A stretch of 64,000 nucleotides of DNA. Source: an uncultured Collinsella sp. (GTDB lineage: Bacteria > Actinomycetota > Coriobacteriia > Coriobacteriales > Coriobacteriaceae). Made by a program: the position numbers and the translations under genes. This document shows, one piece after another, positions 34,655-44,334 of this stretch. The stretch covers positions 8,078 through 72,077 of the forward strand of contig CAUADW010000002.1 of the NCBI GenBank assembly GCA_958427895.1, given 5' to 3'. The stretch's first letter is position 1. Each line of letters begins with the position of its first letter. The notes beneath the pieces were generated by a model. That model saw only the letters and a program-made list of their open reading frames with translations. It did no database searches and was not told the DNA's origin.

Positions 34655-34780
34655 GCGTAAGACGTCTCTTGTCGTTTGAGTGGAGCGCCCCGGCGGCGCT
34701 GAACAACGCGCCCCGGTGACGTGGCTCGGGGCTCTTTGTGCCGCACATCTATGAGAGGAGATATTTGATGCGCATGGGCG

Positions 34781-36559
34781 CTACTCCATGTAGCCACCCT
34801 GAATGGCGGAAACTGCATGCTCGGTAAAGAACTTGAGCGTGCCGGAGGTATAGCGATTAGCCTTGGGCTTCCAAGCGGCTCGGCGCTCGGCCAGGACGGC
34901 ATCGATCTCGGCCGGCTCCATCTCCTTGCCGGCGATGCCCACGATGGACAGCGAGCGCTCGGGGATGTTGATTCGGATAAGGTCGCCCTCCTCAAGCAGG
35001 GCAATCGGGCCGCCCACGGCAGCCTCGGGCGAAACGTGACCGATAGCCGGGCCCTTGGAGGCGCCGGAGAAGCGGCCATCGGTGATAAGGGCAATGCTCG
35101 CACCCAGCTCGGGATCGCTGGCGATAGCCTCGGTGGTGTAGAACATCTCGGGCATACCGGAACCCTTGGGGCCCTCATAGCGAATGATAACGGCATCGCC
35201 GGGCTTGACCTCGTGCGTCAGGACGGCGTGGATGGCGTCCTCCTCGCAATCGAACGGACGGGCCTTAAGCGTGGCCTGGAACATCTCGCGCGGAACAACC
35301 GTGTGCTTGACGACGGCGCCCTCGGGGGCAAGGTTGCCGTGGAGGATGGCGATGGAGCCGTCGGTACCAAAAGCCTGGTCAAACGGGCGAATGATGTCCT
35401 CGCGCTTGAGGTTCCATTTCTCCAAGTAGCGGCCGCACTTCTCGTAGTAGCCGTTGTTCTTAAGGTCCTCGAGGTTTTCGCCGAGAGTCTTGCCGGTGAC
35501 GGTCATGACGTCGAGGTGGAGCATCGACTTGATCTCCTCCATGATGCGCGGCACGCCACCCGCATAGTAGAAGAACTGCGCCGGCCACTCACCTGCGGGA
35601 CGAACGTTGAGCAGGTAGTGGGCACCACGGTGCAGACGGTCGAAGTCGTCGGCGGACATCTCGATGCCAAACTCGCGGGCGATCGCGGGGATATGCAGCA
35701 GCGAGTTGGTGGAGCCGGAAATGGCGCCGTGGACCATGATGAGGTTCTCGAAGGACTCCTTGGTCACGATGTCGCGCGGGCACAGGTTGTGTTCGGAGAG
35801 CCACACGGACTGACGGCCGGCCTCGCGCGCAAACTCACGCAGATCGGAGCTGGTTGCGGGCAGCAGGGCCGTGCCGGGGAGCATAAGGCCCAGGGCCTCG
35901 GCGGTAACCTGCATGGTCGACGCGGTGCCCATAAACGAGCAGGCGCCGCAGCTGGGGCATGCGTTGTGCTTGGCAAACTCAAGTTCCTCGCGAGAGATCT
36001 CGCCGCGCTCGTAGCGGGCAGAAATCGCGCCGAGCTGCTCCAGGGTCAACAGATCGGGACCGGCATCCATGACACCGCCGGTAACGACGATGGAGGGGAT
36101 GTTGATGCGGCCCATGGCCATAAGGTTCGCAGGCAGGCCCTTATCGCAGCTGGCAACGAAGACACCGGCATCGAACGGGGTGGCCTTGGCGTGGATCTCA
36201 ATCATGTTGGCGATCATGTCGCGGCTGGGCAGCGAGTAGTTGATGCCGTCGTGGCCCTGGGCCTCACCGTCGCAAATGTCGGTGCAGAAGTAACGGGCGC
36301 CGTGGCCACCAGCCTCGGCAACGCCGGCACGGACCTCCTCGACCAACTCAAACAGGCCGGCAGAACCCGGGTGCGAGTCGCCGAACGTCGACTCGATAAT
36401 GACCTGCGGCTTGTCCAGATCCTCGATGGACCAGCCAGAGCCCAGACGCAGCGGGTCCATCTCGGGGCTGCTGGTGCGGAACTTGCCGGAACGCGGCTGC
36501 AGCTTGGCAACCAAGTCGGCTGCCTCCTGCTGAATCTGTGCCTTGGTCTTCTCGTCCAT
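34781..36559 (-). CDS. IlvD/Edd-family dehydratase, probably for a sugar acid
   Basis: A 592-residue iron-sulfur dehydratase. The cluster cysteines fit in TDICDGE, ASCDKGLP and CPSCGACSF, and DGRFSGASKGPAIGHVSPEA is the family signature. The family includes dihydroxy-acid dehydratase (branched-chain amino acids) and gluconate, xylonate or phosphogluconate dehydratases. No ilv gene is near. Directly upstream on the same strand is the end of a GntP-type gluconate permease, then a GntR-type remnant, which points to a gluconate-like substrate giving KDG for kdgK and eda. GAGGAG precedes the start. The pathway assignment is inference. Confidence 0.8.
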   Translation of the reverse strand: MDEKTKAQIQQEAADLVAKLQPRSGKFRTSSPEMDPLRLGSGWSIEDLDKPQVIIESTFGDSHPGSAGLFELVEEVRAGVAEAGGHGARYFCTDICDGEAQGHDGINYSLPSRDMIANMIEIHAKATPFDAGVFVASCDKGLPANLMAMGRINIPSIVVTGGVMDAGPDLLTLEQLGAISARYERGEISREELEFAKHNACPSCGACSFMGTASTMQVTAEALGLMLPGTALLPATSSDLREFAREAGRQSVWLSEHNLCPRDIVTKESFENLIMVHGAISGSTNSLLHIPAIAREFGIEMSADDFDRLHRGAHYLLNVRPAGEWPAQFFYYAGGVPRIMEEIKSMLHLDVMTVTGKTLGENLEDLKNNGYYEKCGRYLEKWNLKREDIIRPFDQAFGTDGSIAILHGNLAPEGAVVKHTVVPREMFQATLKARPFDCEEDAIHAVLTHEVKPGDAVIIRYEGPKGSGMPEMFYTTEAIASDPELGASIALITDGRFSGASKGPAIGHVSPEAAVGGPIALLEEGDLIRINIPERSLSIVGIAGKEMEPAEIDAVLAERRAAWKPKANRYTSGTLKFFTEHAVSAIQGGYME

Positions 36560-36667
36560 AATGCTCTCCTCTTTTGGTTTGAACGGTTGTACCAATCGTT
36601 GGTTAATGAATCAGGTGAAAATGGGTACCGAGCGATGCGCTCGGCAAAAGATGCTTAGCCACGCGAA

Positions 36668-36866
36668 CTAGGCGAAGAACGAAATCACCAGGGCACAGGC
36701 AAGACCCGAAAGGCCGATGAGCGTCTCCATAACGGTCCAGGACTTGAGGGTGGTCTTCTCGTCAATCTCCAGGAACGAGGAGCACATCCAAAAACCGGCA
36801 TCGTTGACGTGCGAGAGGGCCGTGGCACCGCCGCAGATAGCACGCATGGCGGCCGAGCACGCAACC
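36668..36866 (-). pseudogene. C-terminal remnant of a GntP-family permease
   Basis: The last about 65 residues of a gluconate:H+ symporter-like permease: CGGATALSHVNDAGFW, then TLKSWTVMETLIGLSGLACA. GntP proteins have about 450 residues, so some 85 percent is gone. The frame upstream of about 36850 runs into antisense of a GntR gene, showing a deletion junction. It is 108 bp upstream of the dehydratase gene. Confidence 0.8.
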
Positions 36867-37208
36867 AACGACCAGGTCGTCTGTATCAAAGAGCTCTGCG
36901 ACGAATCCGAGCGCCTGGCCGAGGCCGGTGAGGATTACTCCGCCGCCGACACCGCGTTCCACAATGCCATTGCCGAGAGCTCCGGAAACCTCGTCGTTCC
37001 CCGCCTGATGGGCGTGTTCAAGGCATCCGTCCCCCTCTTTATCGACGTGACCGGCAAAAAGCTCGTCGAGGAAACTATCCGCACGCACCGCGATGTGGCC
37101 GACGCCATCGCCGCGCGCAATCCCACCGCCGCGCACGACGCGATGTATCTGCACCTGGTGTATAACCGCAACATGATTGCGGAGGGAGCAGAAGCAAAAG
37201 GCATTTAG
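36840..37208 (+). pseudogene. C-terminal remnant of an FCD-type GntR regulator
   Basis: About 115 residues of FCD effector domain (ARMAAEHATNDQVV, AADTAFHNAIAESSGN, RTHRDVADAIAARN) without the DNA-binding domain. It reads away from the GntP remnant; the missing N-terminal halves of both divergent genes were lost together. It ends before a strong terminator. Confidence 0.8.
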
Positions 37209-37242
37209 GGCCCGACAATAATCTTTCTTTGGCAAAACGCAG

Positions 37243-37281
37243 GCGGCGGCTGCCCAACACACAGGGCAGCCGCCGCTTTTT
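37243..37281 (+). terminator. Terminator after the GntR remnant
   Basis: GCGGCGGCTGCCC pairs with GGGCAGCCGCCGC around an 8-base loop and is followed by TTTTT. It can also serve the converging reductase gene. Confidence 0.9.
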
Positions 37282-37307
37282 GCAATCGATTGGTGCAAAG
37301 GGGTTGA

Positions 37308-39257
37308 CTAGAGCTCGCAGGCAACCTTGTAGCCGTCGCCGATGGCATCGCGGATGTTGCCGCACTTGTTGGCGTCGCCCAGCACGTGGGTGGTAACGCC
37401 GGCAGCGGCAAGGTCGTCGGCCAACTTGGTATTGGGACGATAGCCCATGGCAAGCACCAGCGTATCGGCACCGGTGATGGTGTGGACCTCGCCGTCCTTT
37501 TCGTAGCTGATAGTGTCCTCGGTAATCTCGGTCACCTTGGCCTCTGTCAGCACATGAACGCCCTTGGAGAGCATGCGCGTGATAAGCACCGCGCGACCGG
37601 CACCACCCTCGTTGGCGGCGAGTGTCTTGGTCATCTCGATGACGGTGACATCGCGATTGGCCGGCGACAGGTCGTTGACCAGCGGGGCCAGGTAATCTGC
37701 CGTCTCGCAACCGACGGTGCCGCCGCCCACGATGACGATCTTCTTGCCCGGGAAAGCCTTGCCACCCAGCAGGTCGTCAGCCGTCATAACCTGCTTAAAG
37801 CCCTGCATGAAGGCCGGAGCGATGGGCTCGGCGCCATAAGCCAGGACAACCTCGTAGCCCGCGTAGTCGCGTTGAATGTCCTCGGCAGTAAGCTCGGTAC
37901 CAAATGCGCACTTCACGCCGGCCTCGGCCAGGCGACGATACTGATACTTGATCACGCGGGTGAGTTCCTGCTTTGCCGGCGGAACGGCCGCGATGCGCAT
38001 CTCGCCGCCCGGCTCATCCTGCTTGTCAACGAGCACCACGTTGTGGCCGCGCTTGGCGGCAATGTAGGCTGCCTCCATGCCCGCAGGACCGGCACCCACA
38101 ACCAGCACGTTCTTGGCCTCGGCGGCAGGCTCGTAGCCAGCCTCGTCGCGCTCCACGTCCGGGTTGACGGTGCAGGAAATGCGCTTGCCAAACATGATAC
38201 CGTTCAGACAGCGCAGGCAGCCGATGCAGGGGCGGATGTCGTCGGCGTTGCCGGCAGCGGCCTTATTGCAGAACTCGGCATCGCACAGATTGGCGCGGCC
38301 CATCATGCAGATGTCGGCAGCGCCGTCCTCGATCAGCTCCTCGGCGATCCAGGCCTCGTTGATACGTCCGACGGTGGCGACGGGAATGTTGACGTGCTTT
38401 TTGATCTCGCGCGAGCAGGCGGCATGCGAGGCCTGCTGCGTACCGGCGGCGGGAATCGCGGAGCCGCGCTTGATGGTGGTACCGCCCGACACGTGAATCA
38501 TGTCGACGCCGGCCTTCTCCAGACGGCGCGAGACATAAATCATGTCATTGAGGGTCAGGCCGCCATCGGTGTACTCGTCACCCGAAATACGGACGTCGAT
38601 GATGAAGTCCTTGCCGCAGCGCTCGCGGATCTCGGCGATGACCTCGAGCAAAAAGCGCATGCGGGCGTCGAGCGAGCCGCCATACTCATCGGTACGTTTG
38701 TTGTAGAGCGGGGTCAAAAAGCCACCGAGCATGCCGTGGGCGTGCGCCGCGTGGACCTCGACGCCATCGACACCGGCCTTCTGCATACGCACGGCAGCGT
38801 CGCCAAACTGATGCGTGAGCTCGTGAATCTCATCGACCGTGATGGGGCGCGGCGCCTCGCGGGCATAGGACGGGCCCACAAAGGACGGAGCGATCAGGCG
38901 CGGCGTGCCCGGAATGTTAAAGGCCATGTAGGCGGGGTGGAAGAGCTGCGGCATGATCTTGCAGCCATACTCGTGGACGGCCGCGGCGAGCTTTTCCCAG
39001 CCAGGGATAAACGTGTCGTCGTAGCAGCACATGTCACCCGGCAGATAGGTATAGGTAGGCTCGACCGTCACGACCTCGGTGATGATCAGGCCAACGCCGC
39101 CCTTGGCACGGGCACGGTAATGATCGACCAAGTCGTCGGTCACGTAGCCATGATCGGCCAGGTTCGTGGACACCGGCGGCATAAAGACGCGATTCTTGAC
39201 CTCGGTCGTACCGACCTTAATCGGGCTAAAGAGCATCGGATAGGCGGATGACTCCAT
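37308..39257 (-). CDS. Old-Yellow-Enzyme-family NADH:flavin oxidoreductase with FeS and FAD domains
   Basis: A 649-residue enzyme of the 2,4-dienoyl-CoA reductase (FadH)/BaiCD-BaiH type. Residues about 8-350 are the FMN TIM barrel (GVEVHAAHAHGMLGGFLTPL with the H-A-A-H pair); next a 4Fe-4S motif C-x2-C-x3-C-x11-C (CIGCLRCLNGIMFGKRISC); then an FAD/NAD domain (VLVVGAGPAGMEAAYIAA, IVIVGGGTVGCETADYLA). It reduces activated double bonds of an unsaturated substrate. In gut anaerobes relatives act on bile acids, cinnamates or plant phenolics; the substrate here is not known. AAAGGAAG precedes the start. Confidence 0.88.
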   Translation of the reverse strand: MESSAYPMLFSPIKVGTTEVKNRVFMPPVSTNLADHGYVTDDLVDHYRARAKGGVGLIITEVVTVEPTYTYLPGDMCCYDDTFIPGWEKLAAAVHEYGCKIMPQLFHPAYMAFNIPGTPRLIAPSFVGPSYAREAPRPITVDEIHELTHQFGDAAVRMQKAGVDGVEVHAAHAHGMLGGFLTPLYNKRTDEYGGSLDARMRFLLEVIAEIRERCGKDFIIDVRISGDEYTDGGLTLNDMIYVSRRLEKAGVDMIHVSGGTTIKRGSAIPAAGTQQASHAACSREIKKHVNIPVATVGRINEAWIAEELIEDGAADICMMGRANLCDAEFCNKAAAGNADDIRPCIGCLRCLNGIMFGKRISCTVNPDVERDEAGYEPAAEAKNVLVVGAGPAGMEAAYIAAKRGHNVVLVDKQDEPGGEMRIAAVPPAKQELTRVIKYQYRRLAEAGVKCAFGTELTAEDIQRDYAGYEVVLAYGAEPIAPAFMQGFKQVMTADDLLGGKAFPGKKIVIVGGGTVGCETADYLAPLVNDLSPANRDVTVIEMTKTLAANEGGAGRAVLITRMLSKGVHVLTEAKVTEITEDTISYEKDGEVHTITGADTLVLAMGYRPNTKLADDLAAAGVTTHVLGDANKCGNIRDAIGDGYKVACEL

Positions 39258-39372
39258 ACAGGCTTCCTTTCGTTTAAGCCGCTCGGCGGCACTTGCAGAC
39301 ACCCCTATCGTATCAGTACCCGCCGCATTCGTGCTCGCTCGCACTCCCCACCTTCAATCCCGACCCTCAAAA

Positions 39373-39438
39373 AGTTGCGGTGGAATACGGAGTAGATGAG
39401 GCTTTTAACAGCCAAAACAGTCCGTATTTCACCGCAAC
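39373..39438. repeat. Palindromic repeat family B, copy 3
   Basis: AGTTGCGGTGGAATACGGA pairs with TCCGTATTTCACCGCAAC; the interior differs from copies 1 and 2. It lies 65 bp after kdpC and upstream of the reductase gene. Confidence 0.8.
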
Positions 39439-39502
39439 CGATGGGCGGGGTGGAATTGAGGGCTCAGATAGTCAGTCATGCCCTCGTCCGCCACTCCTTC
39501 AC

Positions 39503-40093
39503 CTACAGCGCACCGTCCAGCATAAGGTTCACCTTGAGCACGTTGACCGTGGGCTCGCCGAACACGCCCAGGAATCGGCCCTTGGTGCACTGGGCGATGA
39601 TCTCGCGCACCTCGCCTTCGCTCTTGCCCGTGGCCTTCGCCAGGCGCGGTACCTGGTACTCGGCGGCATCGGGGGAGATCTCGGGGTCGAGGCCGGACCC
39701 CGAACACGTCACCAGGTCGACGGGCACAGCGTCCATATCGGCATCGGGGTTGGAGGCGCGAATCTTCTCGACGCGCGCGTCCACAAGCTGCCGGTACTCC
39801 TCACTCGCCGGGGACAAATTGGACGGGGTGCCGTAGGCCATGAGCCCGCCGTCCTCCCCCTCGACGATAGTCACGTTCTGGATGCGGCCCCACATGTGGT
39901 CCTCATCCTCGAAGTTCTGGCCGATCAGCTCGGAGCCCACGATCTTGTCGTCGACCGTAATGAGTGAACCGTTCGCCTGATACGGGAACGCAACCTGGGC
40001 GATGCCGGTCACGACGAGCGTATAGCCCAGGCCGCAGACAACGGTAAACAGCGCGAACACGCCCAGTGCGCGCGATGCAACACCTTTGAACAT
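39503..40093 (-). CDS. kdpC: Potassium-transporting ATPase subunit C
   Basis: A 196-residue KdpC with one N-terminal membrane helix (ALGVFALFTVVCGLGYTLVV) and the conserved YSNGSLIT-like and RPSA-like regions recast as QANGSLITVDDK. It stabilises the KdpFABC complex at the membrane. The start with GGAGG 5 bases upstream gives 196 residues. Last gene of the kdpFABC operon, 12 bp after kdpB. Confidence 0.93.
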   Translation of the reverse strand: MFKGVASRALGVFALFTVVCGLGYTLVVTGIAQVAFPYQANGSLITVDDKIVGSELIGQNFEDEDHMWGRIQNVTIVEGEDGGLMAYGTPSNLSPASEEYRQLVDARVEKIRASNPDADMDAVPVDLVTCSGSGLDPEISPDAAEYQVPRLAKATGKSEGEVREIIAQCTKGRFLGVFGEPTVNVLKVNLMLDGAL

Positions 40094-40105
40094 ACAAACC
40101 TCCAC

Positions 40106-42160
40106 TTACATAATGCCGCAGAACGCGAGCAGCATGTCGATGAGCTTGATAAATACGAACGGGGCAACGATGCCGCCCAGACCCCATACGAGCAGGTTGT
40201 GGATCAGCAGCTGTCCGGACGGTACCTCGCGGTACTTAACGCCCTTCAGCGCGGCCGGGATCAGCGCGACGATAACGAGCGCGTTATAGATGATGGCCGA
40301 AAGAACCGCGGACAGCGGGCTTGCCAGACCGAGGATGTTGAGCGCGCCAAGGCCCGGGTAGATCGGCGAGAACAGGGCCGGGATGATAGCGAAGTACTTC
40401 GCCATGTCGTTGGCCACCGAAAAGGTCGTGAGCGAACCGCGGGTCATGAGCAGCTGCTTGCCAATACGCACGACCTCGATGAGCTTGGTAGGGCTGGAGT
40501 CGAGGTCGACCATGTTGCCGGCCTCCTTGGCAGCCTGGGTGCCCGTGTTCATGGCCACGGCGACATCCGCCTGCGCCAGCGCCGGCGCGTCGTTGGTGCC
40601 GTCGCCGGTCATGGCGACCAGGTGGCCCTCACGCTGGAACTCGCGGATCTTCTCGAGCTTGCCCTCAGGGGTGGCCTCGGCCAGGAAGTCGTCAACGCCG
40701 GCCTCGGCGGCGATTGCCGCGGCGGTGAGTGGGTTGTCGCCCGTCACCATGATGGTCTTGATGCCCATCTTGCGCAGGTCGGCGAACTTCTCCTTCACGC
40801 CGGACTTGATGATGTCCTTAAGGTAGACGACGCCCAGCACGCGGCAGTTCTTGGTCACGACCAGCGGGGTGCCGCCGGCCTTGGCGATGCGCTCGACGGC
40901 CTCGTCGCACTCCTGGGAGAACACGCCACCGGCTGCCTCCACATAGGTGCGCACGGAATCGGCAGCGCCCTTGCGGATCTCATTGCCCTCGTAGTTCACA
41001 CCGGACATGCGGGTCGCCGCGGTGAAGGGGATGAACTCCATACCCTTATCCTCGAGTGTGCGGCCGCGCAGACCGAACTGCTCCTTGGCGAGCACGACGA
41101 TGGAACGGCCTTCGGGGGTCTCGTCGGCCAGCGAGGAAAGCTGGGCGGCATCGGCCAGCTCCGCGGGATCGATGCCGTCGACCGGGATGAACTCGGCGGC
41201 TTGGCGGTTACCCAGGGTGATGGTGCCGGTCTTGTCGAGCATGAGGATGTCGACGTCGCCGGCGGCCTCGATGGCGCGGCCGGACATGGCCAGCACGTTG
41301 GCCTCGTTCAGACGGCTCATGCCGGCGATGCCGATGGCGGAAAGAAGGGCGCCGATGGTAGTAGGAGCCAGGCACACGAGCAGCGCCACGAGCGTGGTCA
41401 CGGCCGTGGGGTTGTCCATGTCGTTAAGACCGACCGAGAAGCAGGAGTAACAATACAGGGCCAGCGTGACCAGGATAAAGACGATGGAGAGGGCCACCAG
41501 GAAGATCTCCAGAGCGATCTCGTTAGGGGTCTTCTTGCGCGCGGCACCCTCGACCATCGCGATCATCTTGTCCAGGAAGCTCTGGCCGGGCTCACTGGAG
41601 ATCTTGACGATGATCCAGTCGGACAGCACCGTGGTACCGCCGGTAACGGCAGAGCGGTCGCCGCCGGCCTCGCGGACCACGGGGGCGGACTCGCCGGTGA
41701 TGGCGGACTCGTCAACGGAAGCAGCGCCCTCGATGACGTCGCCGTCGCCGGGAATCTGCTCGCCGGCGCGTACGATCACCAGGTCGCCGCGTGTGAGCTC
41801 GGTGCCGGGAACGACGGTGAAGTGCTCCTTGTCCTCAACGGACTCGATGCGATGGGCCTCGACATCCTTCTTGGCCGCACGCAGGGAATCGGCCTGGGCT
41901 TTACCGCGGCCCTCGGCAAGCGCCTCGGCGAAGTTCGAGAACAGGTCGGTAAGCCACAGGATGACCGCGATGGCGACCACATAGTAGGTGGGCACACCCG
42001 CGTCCTGCACACCGAAAATGGAAGCGACGGCCAGGACGGAGGTCATGACGGCGGAAAGCCACACCAGAAACATGACCGGGTTTTGAATCTGGACGCGTGG
42101 ATCCAGCTTGGCAAACGAGTCGCGGACCGCGCGGCCCATCATGTCTTTTTGCATAGTCAT
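40106..42160 (-). CDS. kdpB: Potassium-transporting ATPase subunit B
   Basis: A 684-residue P-type ATPase that drives K+ uptake. The phosphorylated Asp lies in [11 protein letters not shown], with TGES (actuator) and [20 protein letters not shown] (hinge) all present; about 7 membrane helices. The ATG with AAGGAGG upstream begins 16 bp after kdpA. Ser of the inhibitory TGES loop is in place (ITGESAPV). Confidence 0.97.
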   Translation of the reverse strand: MTMQKDMMGRAVRDSFAKLDPRVQIQNPVMFLVWLSAVMTSVLAVASIFGVQDAGVPTYYVVAIAVILWLTDLFSNFAEALAEGRGKAQADSLRAAKKDVEAHRIESVEDKEHFTVVPGTELTRGDLVIVRAGEQIPGDGDVIEGAASVDESAITGESAPVVREAGGDRSAVTGGTTVLSDWIIVKISSEPGQSFLDKMIAMVEGAARKKTPNEIALEIFLVALSIVFILVTLALYCYSCFSVGLNDMDNPTAVTTLVALLVCLAPTTIGALLSAIGIAGMSRLNEANVLAMSGRAIEAAGDVDILMLDKTGTITLGNRQAAEFIPVDGIDPAELADAAQLSSLADETPEGRSIVVLAKEQFGLRGRTLEDKGMEFIPFTAATRMSGVNYEGNEIRKGAADSVRTYVEAAGGVFSQECDEAVERIAKAGGTPLVVTKNCRVLGVVYLKDIIKSGVKEKFADLRKMGIKTIMVTGDNPLTAAAIAAEAGVDDFLAEATPEGKLEKIREFQREGHLVAMTGDGTNDAPALAQADVAVAMNTGTQAAKEAGNMVDLDSSPTKLIEVVRIGKQLLMTRGSLTTFSVANDMAKYFAIIPALFSPIYPGLGALNILGLASPLSAVLSAIIYNALVIVALIPAALKGVKYREVPSGQLLIHNLLVWGLGGIVAPFVFIKLIDMLLAFCGIM

Positions 42161-42176
42161 AAATCTGCGCCCTCCT

Positions 42177-44000
42177 TTACGCAATCATCTGGAAGAACTC
42201 GGCAACGGGGCCAAGCGCCAGGGCCGGGAAGAAGCTCAGGGCACCGATCAGCAGGACGATGAACACGAGCAGGAATACGAACATGCCGTTAGTGGTAGAC
42301 AGGGTACCGGCGCTCTCGGCGACCTTACCCTTCTTGGCCAGCGAGCCGGCGATAGCCAGCGTACCGATGATAGGCATGAAGCGGGCGAACAGCATCTCGA
42401 GGCCGAGCATGACGTTGATCCAGGGAATGTTGCAGTTCATGCCTGCAAACGCCGAGCCGTTGTTGCCGCCGCATGAGGTGAAGGCATACAGCGCCTCGGA
42501 GAAGCCGTGCGCGCCACCATTGTTGAGCTGGTCGGCAAGACCGGGCACCATGCAGGCGATGGCCGAGCACACCAGAATGGCAAACGGAGTTGCCAAGCAC
42601 AGGACAACTGCCCAGCGCATCTCGCCCGGCTCGATCTTCTTGCCCAGGAACTCAGGCGTGCGTCCGACCATGAGGCCGGCGATGAACACTGTGAGGATGG
42701 CGAAGCCGATCATGCCGTACAGGCCGCAGCCCACGCCGCCGAAGACGACCTCGCCCAGAGCAATCTGGAGCATCTGGACAAAACCGCCCAGCGGGGTGTA
42801 GGAGTCGTGCATGGAGTTAACCGAGCCGTTGGAAGCAGCCGTCGTGAAAGCGGACCAGGTAGAAGAGGAGGCGATACCGAAACGGCTCTCCTTGCCCTCC
42901 ATGTTGCCGCCGGCCTGGCCGTCGGTCATCTCGATATTGACCGCTCCGCCATCGGCCAGCTGCGGGGTGCCCGCATGCTCGTTGACGGCGATGATGCCGG
43001 TGAAGATCACCAGCAGGATGAACATGGCGGCAAAGATGGCCTTGCCCTGCTTGGTGTTCTTGACGCCGATACCGAAGGCGAAGCAACAGGCGGCCGGGAT
43101 CAGCAGCAGGCTGGTCATCTCGATGATGTTGGTGAAGGCACTGGGGTTCTCATACGGATGGGCGGAGTTCACGCCGAAGAAGCCGCCGCCGTTGGTGCCG
43201 GACTGCTTGATGGCGACCTGAGGAGCCGCGGGACCCTGGGGCAGGAACTGCTCGGTAACCACGCGCGCGCCCTCGACAACCTTGCCGTCGACCTTGACCG
43301 TGTCGCCCTCAATCTGGGCGCCGTCGATGACGCTCCAGCCGCCGTCTGCATTAGGCTGAACAGCGACGGGCTCTACGAGCTCAGCCTTCTGAGCCGGCTG
43401 AAAATTGGAGATAACGCCACCGGCAGCCAGGCAGATGCCGAACACGAGGTTCAGCGGGATGAGCACATACAGGACGGTGCGGGTGAGGTCGACCCAGAAG
43501 GAACCCAGACCCTGCTCCTTGACCTGACAGAAGCCGCGGATCAGCGCGAACATGACCGCGATACCGGTGCCAGCGGAAACGAAGTTCTGCACAGTGAGAC
43601 CCATGAACTGCACAAGGTAGGACAGGGTGGTCTCACCGGAGTAGGACTGCCAGTTGGTGTTGGTTATGAAGGAAGCAGCCGTATTGAACGACAGGTCCCA
43701 TGACACACCCGGCAGGTGCTGGGGATTGCCTGGCAAGAAGGACTGAAGCGCCTGGAGTGCCACAAGAGTCACGAGGCCGATCCCCGAAAAGACCAGCACG
43801 CTCGCCAGATAGCGCCTACACCCCATCTGTTCTGCCGCGTCGATGCGAAGCAGACGATAGACGCCACGCTCCACAGGAGCAATCACAGGCGACAGGAACG
43901 TATGCTCACCATCCATGATATGGGCCATGAACCGACCGAGCGGAACGGCCAGGACGACGAGTACGGCAAAGTACAAGATGTACTGAATCGCAGCGTCCAT
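42177..44000 (-). CDS. kdpA: Potassium-transporting ATPase subunit A
   Basis: A 607-residue channel-like subunit of KdpFABC with about ten membrane helices and four selectivity-filter loops of the SKT type (for example [42 protein letters not shown]). It binds K+ with high affinity. Starts 3 bp after the kdpF stop codon. Confidence 0.97.
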   Translation of the reverse strand: MDAAIQYILYFAVLVVLAVPLGRFMAHIMDGEHTFLSPVIAPVERGVYRLLRIDAAEQMGCRRYLASVLVFSGIGLVTLVALQALQSFLPGNPQHLPGVSWDLSFNTAASFITNTNWQSYSGETTLSYLVQFMGLTVQNFVSAGTGIAVMFALIRGFCQVKEQGLGSFWVDLTRTVLYVLIPLNLVFGICLAAGGVISNFQPAQKAELVEPVAVQPNADGGWSVIDGAQIEGDTVKVDGKVVEGARVVTEQFLPQGPAAPQVAIKQSGTNGGGFFGVNSAHPYENPSAFTNIIEMTSLLLIPAACCFAFGIGVKNTKQGKAIFAAMFILLVIFTGIIAVNEHAGTPQLADGGAVNIEMTDGQAGGNMEGKESRFGIASSSTWSAFTTAASNGSVNSMHDSYTPLGGFVQMLQIALGEVVFGGVGCGLYGMIGFAILTVFIAGLMVGRTPEFLGKKIEPGEMRWAVVLCLATPFAILVCSAIACMVPGLADQLNNGGAHGFSEALYAFTSCGGNNGSAFAGMNCNIPWINVMLGLEMLFARFMPIIGTLAIAGSLAKKGKVAESAGTLSTTNGMFVFLLVFIVLLIGALSFFPALALGPVAEFFQMIA

Positions 44001-44003
44001 AGT

Positions 44004-44090
44004 TTACGAATCACTCCTCATCAGAATGTAGATGTAATAGATAAGAAGTCCAATGCAGACGACTCCGATGATGGGAATGAGGATGTCCAT
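44004..44090 (-). CDS. kdpF: KdpF, small subunit of the potassium ATPase
   Basis: A 28-residue single-helix peptide, MDILIPIIGVVCIGLLIYYI followed by YILMRSDS. Size, hydrophobicity and location immediately before kdpA identify it as KdpF, a lipid-like stabiliser of the complex. AAAGGGG lies 6 bases upstream of its ATG, making it the first gene of the operon. Confidence 0.88.
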   Translation of the reverse strand: MDILIPIIGVVCIGLLIYYIYILMRSDS

Positions 44091-44205
44091 TTACCGCCCC
44101 TTTCACACGCGGTCCGATGTCTCGGACGCCTGCCCTCGCAAGCGTCTGGGGACAGTAAACGCTTCTAGGGATTAAAGAGGCGTGAGGGCCGGGGCTCACG
44201 TCCTT

Positions 44206-44223
44206 AAGATGCCGTAAAGATGC
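44206..44223 (-). promoter_or_regulatory. Direct repeat upstream of kdpF, possible KdpE site
   Basis: AAGATGC occurs at 44206 and 44217, an 11-bp step, between the divergent kdpF and kdpD genes. OmpR-type regulators such as KdpE bind direct repeats with about one-turn spacing. A TATACT string at 44257-44262 on the plus strand could be the -10 box of kdpD. A CGTGAG/CTCACG hairpin lies just beside it. Confidence 0.4.
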
Positions 44224-44334
44224 AGGTAGAAAGCACTATTGCAGCTGCAGTGCGCCTATACTCGACCTCGCGAGCATACAGTGGTGTCTTCACCGCGTAT
44301 GCACGCATGGACAACGCTTCAGAAAGGCTACGCT

